Shown here: positions 57,421 through 64,000 of the stretch, piece by piece
Position numbering within the stretch: position 1 is the stretch's first letter
Layout: each line of letters opens with the position of its first letter
From: Echinarachnius parma
Lineage: Eukaryota > Echinodermata > Echinoidea > Clypeasteroida > Echinarachniidae
Assembly: GCA_037951105.1 (NCBI GenBank)
Contig: JBAMJV010007773.1
Coordinates: 49,572-113,571 of the forward strand
DNA length: 64,000 nt
Reading direction: 5' to 3'
Translations under genes and position numbers: made by a program
Notes under the pieces: generated by a model
Database searches by the model: none
Told to the model about the DNA's origin: nothing
Seen by the model: the letters and a program-made list of their open reading frames with translations, nothing else

Positions 57421-58322
57421 AATAATAACAAATAATCTGAACATAAACACAAAACAAAAACATAAATAAATAGGCAAATTAGGCACAGTTATTCTTAAAC
57501 CTATACAATATTTCCCGAGTTGGTACTTGTATATTAGAAAGAAAACTGTATTTCTAAGACTATTAAGCCTTGCCCTGAGAAGTACTAATTTAATTTTTTC
57601 CCAAACCGAAAATACAGAATTGTAAGCGACTTTGTTTGTATCGCGGAAGTAAAATGTATAATGAATTATCTATGCATATTCGACAATCAAGAATGTTGGC
57701 TATTTTAATACAGAAATACATGTACAAACTTTAGTTTCAATGTTTTGAAAGGGAAATACGTTTTTAGTTTTTAATAATACTCATGTATGATGGTAAATAA
57801 AACCAGTGTTAATGTGTATGATACCATAAAGGAATTGGGAAGGGGTACGGGGGAGGGGTGAGGGGGGGGGGGGGGGGGTTGACACAGGAGGGGATGGTGA
57901 GGAGAGGGCGGGACCGATAAGGGGGGGTAGTGCATTGGTAAATTACTATGATTGAACATTCATATTGAATTTAAATTAAATTTTTTGTTTTGCTTTTTGA
58001 CCCCATGGAAGAGCAGGACCATTCTGAAAATGGTCATGAAATGGTCTTTCCAATCGTTTGTCTATACTTAACGTATTCACTTACTTTCTTATAATTTGAT
58101 ATTTGCTTTGTATGTATATAGGGATTTTGTAGAAGAACAAAACAATAATAACCTGCACCTTTGTAATTATACTTTGGCTACATGTGATAATTTTAACCTA
58201 TCTTATTTACAGGAGTTATTTGACCAATTGTCATCTTGAAACAACTTTTAAGGAGCATGCATCTGTGATTTTAATATAGCACCTTATAATAATAAGATGC
58301 TTTATCTATTATTTTCGCATTA

Positions 58323-58697
58323 TTAAAGGGATCTAGTAGCTTTGCAAAAAGTGATGAGTGGTTGGATACAATATAAAATCATTGTTATCTGATATGTCCC
58401 ACTAGGTGTTGTGTGAACATTTCAAGTTAAATGGACGTTTATATGGCCGAAAATGAGCAAAAATGCAAAGTGACATTCACCAACTCATTGCAATCACTTT
58501 GTACATGTTCTGACGATCCGTTGGATAATTTGACATCTGAACACTTCAATCGTTAATATCTTTTTAACGAAAGAGAAATTTAAAAAACCGAAACCTGTCC
58601 CATGCTTTGTTTGTTCATACGAGCACAACCAGGTATGAGAGAACCGCTAGAATTCCAATTGGAATTTGAGGATTTGGACAATGTTAATAAAGTCTCT
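58323..58697 (+). mobile_element. MITE family 2 in the decayed RTK copy
   Basis: TTAA at 58323, then AGGGATCTAGTAGCTTTG; contains CAACTCATTGCAATCAC, AACACTTCAATCGTTAATAT and GAAATTTAAAAAACCGAAAC. Its absence from the corresponding place in the intact gene shows it came after the duplication. Confidence 0.8.
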
Positions 58698-58748
58698 GTA
58701 ATACAATTATTGATTCATTGATTAATTTATTTGTTTAATTATATGGAG

Positions 58749-58862
58749 ATGGTCTAACTTCCGAAGCAAAAGCTGGTTTCGTCTATTCTATCCCTTCTAT
58801 TGGCTACATCACTGGCTGCAAACGTCTCCCTGGTGAGTTTTACTGAGAAGAAAGGGGTTCAA
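58749..58862 (+). pseudogene. Decayed membrane exon
   Basis: GATGGTCTAACTTCCGAAGC and ACTGGCTGCAAACGTCTCCC match 31129-31240, but one extra base upstream of GGCTGCAAAC shifts the frame into a stop (TTTTACTGA). The TTTAG acceptor is replaced by ATATGGAG. Confidence 0.85.
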
Positions 58863-59219
58863 GTAAGTTTAGAATTAATATATTGGTTTTGGTCAAATAT
58901 AATTGAATAACTTACATTGTCATTAAAAAATAACTGTTATAATTATATGCATGAATGATCGAATAAGATAATACAAACGGCTAATAACAGGGCCCTTTTC
59001 ATTCGAAACGTACCAGTTAATACAGGGAGAGCGCTATCCAAAGACATCAACTTTCAACCATATTTTAATATAAACATTGAATGTATAGATTGATCATCAT
59101 AAACGATATAAAAAATGTCAGTACCTTTTCACAAATGTGTACGATTTATAAAAAAATCCTAAAATTATTGAATAAAGGTTCTTGTCCAACTTTTATTTGC
59201 AAGCAGATACATGAATTAA

Positions 59220-59393
59220 TATTTGGAGGTGTTTCTGAACTGACTTTGGTAAAATAAATTCGAATCTGCTTAGAATTGTGCTCTCTTGGAAAACTATACT
59301 TATTCTGCTAAATACTTATTATGTTCATTAAATCACAAAAGGAATCTATTGAAGCGCCCTTTAAATAAAAACTGGACGATCCCTTTAAACACA
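59220..59393 (+). mobile_element. Fragment of a family 1-like MITE
   Basis: GAAGCGCCCTTTAAATAAAA followed by CTGGACGATCCCTTTAAA resembles the right end of family 1; the left half is missing. Confidence 0.45.
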
Positions 59394-59821
59394 TCCTATG
59401 TAATTTGTTTAAATTATTTCGCTTAAAGGAAAAAAGTAAACATTGCCTATTCATAATCTCTTTCAGTTCAAGTCAGTAGTATTATACATTAAACAGGAGA
59501 TCTAAGGGAGTTTTTATCAAGTTGTGGTCAAACAGAAGTAAAACGTCTCAGTCATCGTTATACAAACTTGAATAGTAGAAAAACATACACACGGCTTGGT
59601 TGAAGGACTGTTTTCATTTAAAACAGGTGTTAACACAAAACTGCAAGTCATATTTACATAGATATTGGAAATAATCAAACCTCATACTTGTGGTCAACCT
59701 GGTTATTGGAAAACATTGTCCCTATTAAATATTATTTAAACATTTGTATATTTTAGTTTTAAATCATTTTAAATCGATGTATTTGTGTAATTGTACTTTC
59801 TCTTAAATCACGCTGCTACAG

Positions 59822-59847
59822 GAAACGAATGATGACAGAAAATCTAG
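59822..59847 (+). pseudogene. Decayed juxtamembrane microexon
   Basis: GAAACGAATGATGACAGAAA followed by ATCTAG and GTATGT matches the 25-base exon at 31525 (ESNDANKS became ETNDDRKS). Confidence 0.75.
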
Positions 59848-60339
59848 GTATGTAAAATCATCAGATCGTTATATTGTGAAAATATAAATAAATACAGTAT
59901 ATATAATGGCAACTTAATCTTTATTAAAATTTAGATCATGATTCATGCTAGGATTAAATAACATTACATTCTTTGTAATCGACATTTTTTAGATACATTT
60001 TTAAAAATAATGTAGCCCCTCATTGAACATATTGGAACGATTTGCCGTATTTTCCCCTCCAGGATTATCCCTCGAACGGGGTTGATCGATAAAACTATCG
60101 TTTTGTGCATCGGGGTCAGTAGGGCAGATAAACTTACCTTAGCCCAACTCGCGTGGTGATGTTTTGGATCAGGCAATAATCAACATTCTGGCAAGACTAC
60201 CTCATATTACATTTTACACTAGGAATTTTCCCTTATGATCTGTAATTTGGTATAGCCTACAATTATTTAAAAGGGGGATGGGACGTGCCCTCCGCGATAG
60301 CTACGCCGATTTCTACTCCTTTGTTTGTTTTTTCCAGGG

Positions 60340-60408
60340 GTGAGTGAACACTGACGAGGCAGACGACATCAAACTTTTATGAGATTGATTGCACCTGGGG
60401 ACGAGATG
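60340..60408 (+). pseudogene. Decayed juxtamembrane exon
   Basis: GGGTGAGTGAACACTGACGA and GATTGCACCTGGGGACGAGA match 31934-32001; a lost base gives a stop after four codons. The GTAAGTGG donor is kept. Confidence 0.8.
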
Positions 60409-60655
60409 TAAGTGGTTTTATTTAAGCATTTACAATTTTGTATCTTTGCAAGTGATTTTTCTAGAAAAGGGTGTCTAATTTTGATTTAAGAAAGTTGAAA
60501 AGGAAAATGAATCCTTACAATAAGAAAGCATTAAAAAGTGATTATAATTGAAAATGTTTGCCAGAAGTATTGTATTTATTCATCAAAATGTATATACATT
60601 CATATTGCTGACAAAAATTGTCATAATATAAATTATTTTTTCTCATCAATGCAGC

Positions 60656-60830
60656 TGATGTCAACATACACTGCCATTCAACCTGGCTTCAAAGGAGATG
60701 GATCCGTGTCGATACCTGCTGCTGATGTCTCATTCTTGACCATATTGGTCCGATCGGGGAGCGGGGAGTTCGGTGACGTGTGGAAAGGGGGAACATAATT
60801 CACCCCAAGGGCGTACAGCAATAGCTATCC
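60656..60830 (+). pseudogene. Decayed glycine-loop exon
   Basis: In one frame it gives TALN-equivalent [20 protein letters not shown] and [13 protein letters not shown] before a stop; the following AIAIQQIR lies in another frame. At least two frame changes relative to 32262-32447. Confidence 0.88.
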
Positions 60831-60899
60831 AGCAGATACGAGTGGGAACATATTAGTTTGAATGAACTATTATTACTTTGTTGTTAAAACGTGATCTAT

Positions 60900-62160
60900 T
60901 AAATTCATAATTTTTTCCGAAAGTAGGATTTGAGTATTCAATCGTGTACCCAATATCATTGTAATTCACAATTGAATGATATATAATTTTATAGTTTCAC
61001 AGAAAAAGAATGACGTTTACCTAGTGAAAAAGAATACAAGTTACTGTCATATTTTACCATCCACTACCCATTAATTCTCACGACAATCGAAAGCGTTCCG
61101 GAACGCTTTTCAATTTAATCATGCAAATCTCCATATTAATATTAATATATCCAATATTTGACAAATCAAATCCCATTTTATTTATCTGATATACAATAAT
61201 CAAAACATCAGGTGTGAAAGCTCCACGTGATTGTTATTATAATACGATATCTACATGTAAATGACAAAGTTTATAGATCACTTTAGTAACAATATTATTT
61301 GGTACCAAAAAAGTGTACAGCATATCACTGTTCCCGAAAGTACATAAAATATATCATAGCACTCTTTAAAACTCATCCATGAATTGTCGCTGAAATTACA
61401 AGGGGTGATTTCTGAGCAGAAAAAAGGGGTTAAAAATTAGGTTTCTTAGTTGTCATTACCCTAGTAAACGCCGGATACCCAATATCAATCTGGTAGACGT
61501 AGAGCACTGAACCATTTCACTCGATCGAAAGCATTTCAGTCAGTCATATGTTATGCTCCAGAGTGTTAGGGAACCTTGTGTTTCAATCTTGTTCCAGCAA
61601 CCTATTTGTACACAATGTGTACCCTCATTCATAATAAGACATCATTTAAAAATATCTATCTATCTATCTATTTATATACGTAGGAGGTAATATTTTGAGG
61701 ATACTAAAAGTTTGCATTTGGAAACTGCATAATTTTTTGCGCAAGGTTAGTCTCTCGTAACAAAATAAAATTGTATGTAATTTGGTCAGTGGATTTCTAA
61801 TTAACTTTATCTTTAGTACATAGCGACATTTCGAATAATCTGAAGAAAAATAAAACAGAATTGTTTTTTAAGAATTGTTTTTTAAAATTACTTTAAAGAT
61901 TTGCTTTTGAAAAGAAATTAAATGTAAACTTAAATTTTGTGAAAAAGTGTTCCCTACAATTACAAATTTAAATTACTATCGTACAATTATGATAGGTGTT
62001 ATTAGGAATACAAATTATTTCCTCAAAGTGTTACAGTTAAACGTACACAATAGTATGTGAACAAATGAATGAAAAGCAATTTGACCCGGATTTCCTATTT
62101 TGTCACAGAAAGATTGATTTTACTAATACAGAAAAGAATACTACCTTGACATCTTCCTTT
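60900..62160. other. Intron-equivalent of the decayed RTK copy
   Basis: Matches the intact gene's intron only in patches (TGTGTTTCAATCTTGTTCCA at 61587 against 32795). A (TATC)n stretch lies at 61653-61672. Nothing else recognised. Confidence 0.5.
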
Positions 62161-62162
62161 TA

Positions 62163-62172
62163 CTGGTGTAGC

Positions 62173-62204
<32 letters not shown>

Positions 62205-62413
62205 TCCTGTGCCCTTAGAACTCCCCCCCCCCCCCCCCCCCCCCCCCCCGTTAACCATTAGTTTTAAATTGGGGGATTTGAACAGCTTAAATCTAAAAGC
62301 TTCCGGATGTTCCGCCCCCGCAACTCCTGTCAGAAGCCCAAAGACCATGCCCAAAACGGCTCTGCTTGCAGATCGGAGCCCCCTTTTCAAAGTTTCCTGG
62401 CTACACCACTGCT
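62163..62413. mobile_element. hAT-like short element with G and C runs
   Basis: Ends CTGGTGTAGCGAGG and CTGGCTACACCACTG are imperfect inverted repeats; inside are a G run (62175-62203) and a C run (62223-62249). The Gly/Pro open frames here are artefacts of the runs. Confidence 0.7.
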
Positions 62414-63015
62414 TCCTTTATTATGATTTTACCCTCTGAAATAGTTACCATAGTGACATTCGACCAGTATACATGTTACATGAATTTGAATAACTTTAGA
62501 AGTAGAATGTACTTCCTTATGGTGTTAGTAACACCATACTTTGCACACGATGATGTGCATGTACGCATTAAAAACGTCAAGCAATATTATATTGATGTTG
62601 TTCATATTTAGTTAGACAAGTTATTTATCCTTTGAAATTTTTAACTTTTGAAAAAACATCAATAATGTGTGCAATTTAGCCCCGTTAAAAGAAATTTATA
62701 TCAAATAAGACGTTTTGTTTCAAGGAAGATTGTTGTTTCAATGCATTTTGTATACATCATGTAACTTATTTGTTAGAAGTGTGAGGTTGCAGCAAGAGAG
62801 AAATTTAAATTCTGTCTTGACTCCTCTGAATCGAATCGCAGGGAAAGCTAAATATCAAATATTATAGTTGTTGCCTAGTGTCAGTGTTATGTATTTGATG
62901 TCGATAAAGAGTTTTTAAAGATTAAACAGACATATTGATATTGATATTGAGTTGCTCTAATGACTTTGATGATGAAAATGTATTATCTCTTTATTTGCTA
63001 TAATCATATATTCAG

Positions 63016-63121
63016 GCAATAAGCAAGAGTCATCGACCATCTCGAGTGCTGTCCAAACCCTCAGCAGTTTGACTGGACATCCCAATGTTGTGGCATGTAT
63101 TGGATACTGCCCCTGAGCAAC
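63016..63121 (+). pseudogene. Decayed helix-C exon
   Basis: 106 bases instead of 105: an extra C in TGCCCCTGAGC makes a TGA. TTCAG acceptor and GTAAGC donor are kept. It shares GTGCTGTCC and TTGACTGGACAT with exon 10b but GCAATA and GTTGTGGCATG with exon 10a. Confidence 0.88.
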
Positions 63122-63276
63122 GTAAGCTGTTGGGTGGAATATTCAATGATATAGCGTGGTCGGAATCATGTGGGGCTCACATAAGTGGGTAGGGGGGTGG
63201 GGGACATACCTTATATTGTTCTTTTGTTTATTAAAAGTCTCCCCTTTTGTTTCTTTCATTGAATGTCCTTTACATA

Positions 63277-63605
63277 CTTATCATAATGATTGAATATTTA
63301 TAAAGCGCAATATCCACATAATAAGGTGCTCAAGAGCGCTTATTATTATCCTGGTCATTTGGTACAGTTCAGACCGGCACAATTATCTTGTACACATTCT
63401 CAACTCCCTGGGGAAGCATACTAGCGGCGGGCAAACCCTATAGGTGCACCAAGCTAATTTTCACCAGACCGGGTACCCATTTATACACCTGGGTACTGCA
63501 GCAATGTGGATAAATGCCTTGCTGAAGGGCAAAACGGAGCGAGGCAGGGTTCGAACTCGGGTCTCACGATCAGAAAGCACGCGCTCCACCGATCTTGCCA
63601 CAGCC
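63277..63605 (+). repeat. SINE-like repeat with a B-box word
   Basis: TTATAAAGCGCAATATCCAC at the start, then ACCGGGTACCCATTTATACACC, AATGTGGATAAATGCCTTGC and GGGTTCGAACTCGGG. The last word matches a pol III B box (GGTTCGAANCC) and this word order is common in dispersed repeats of marine invertebrates. I recognise it by style; no A box was found. Confidence 0.6.
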
Positions 63606-63802
63606 ACTTCCACATATACTTGCGAATGTAAGAGTAGGATGTTAACAGTTACAGCTCCTTGTATGATTATGGACTACTTCGTTTACTTTATAGAGAAAGT
63701 TACTTTAAAGAAAATACAAACTTTTACATGAATTCATTGTCATCTTGTGTCACGTAAAAATGGGTAATAGTTCATTCTTACTGTATACTAGTCCACATGC
63801 AG

Positions 63803-63872
63803 GCATTTTGTACGAACTCGTGGGATACTGCTTGCTGATCTACAGTCCAATGGATACGGCCAGAGTACAACC
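63803..63872 (+). pseudogene. Decayed hinge exon
   Basis: CATTTTGTACGAACTCGTGG and AATGGATACGGCCAGAGTAC match 35127-35204 with internal losses. The last recognisable piece of the second RTK copy before the window ends. Confidence 0.75.
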
Positions 63873-64000
63873 AATCAAACATAAATAATATGTTAGTAAC
63901 TACAATAAGCAAAACGAAGGACAAAGAACAAAGCCAACCAGACTGCAGAGCAAATAAGGTATATTATATATGTTCATAATCATACCCTTACGTATCCTTA

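Larger units (their letters stand above)
54367..58195. repeat. 1.9-kb direct tandem duplication
   Basis: 54367-56272 and 56278-58195 are the same sequence in the same order. Differences are mainly one- or two-base gains and losses, many in homopolymers (for example the G run near 55935 against 57862). The first copy starts inside the right arm of the foldback element; the second has only that part. Confidence 0.95.
58205..63872 (+). pseudogene. Decayed second copy of the RTK gene (membrane exon to hinge exon)
   Basis: Exons and introns line up in order with 30986-35230: membrane exon at about 58749, juxtamembrane exons at 59822 and 60340, glycine-loop exon at 60656, helix-C exon at 63016 and hinge exon at 63803. 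Intron words also match (AGGAGTTATTTGACCA, TTTCAATCTTGTTCCAGC). Reading frames are broken in most exons: an extra base in the membrane exon, a stop after SEH, a frameshift and stop in the glycine-loop exon and an extra C in helix C. The position of the VAIK Lys is Gln here (AIAIQQIR), so it was not Lys in this copy either. No signal peptide or Ig exons are found next to it. Confidence 0.88.

Noticed and set aside
58205-63872. Second functional receptor kinase gene
   Set aside because: Frameshifts or stops in most exons; homopolymer errors could explain one or two but not all.

Overview
This is animal nuclear DNA: AT-rich, with intron-containing genes, a LINE retrotransposon, many short inverted-repeat elements and simple repeats. 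Metazoan-only genes (an Ig-domain receptor tyrosine kinase and a plexin) together with repeats of the 'gagggcgct' type suggest a marine invertebrate deuterostome, perhaps an echinoderm or hemichordate. That placement is a guess from style; no species marker is visible.

Layout. 1-312: an open, Thr/Ser-rich exon on the minus strand, cut by the window edge. 0.3-6.6 kb: microsatellites, a 16-bp minisatellite and fragments of several repeat families. 6.7-17.3 kb: an L1/Tx1-type LINE on the minus strand with intact ORF1 and ORF2, separated by about 5.3 kb made largely of tandem repeats. 17.3-25.8 kb: foldback elements, a 120-bp minisatellite element, a degenerate short-repeat element and a cluster of near-perfect palindromes. 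25.88-38.73 kb: a receptor tyrosine kinase gene on the plus strand whose splice phases I could chain from signal peptide to stop (about 714 residues). It has three Ig-like domains, a short Thr/Pro stalk, one membrane helix and a kinase domain that lacks the ATP-binding Lys and the catalytic Asp, so it is probably a pseudokinase. One kinase exon is present twice. 38.7-48 kb: intergenic DNA full of inverted-repeat elements. 48.36-53.31 kb: the first six coding exons of a plexin (Sema and PSI domains); the rest is not seen. 54.4-58.2 kb: a 1.9-kb direct duplication holding a reverse-transcriptase remnant. 58.2-63.9 kb: a decayed second copy of the receptor kinase gene, from the membrane exon to the fourth kinase-gene exon, with introns included.

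The two receptor-type genes are on the same strand. The decayed kinase copy lies behind the plexin exons, so this locus has undergone segmental duplication. The most interesting items are the pseudokinase receptor with its duplicated helix-C exon, the LINE with higher-order repeats between its ORFs plus a nearby unoccupied copy of its insertion site, and the transposon that abuts a kinase splice acceptor. Exon limits were set by eye from GT/AG signals and reading-frame continuity; none was tested against transcripts.
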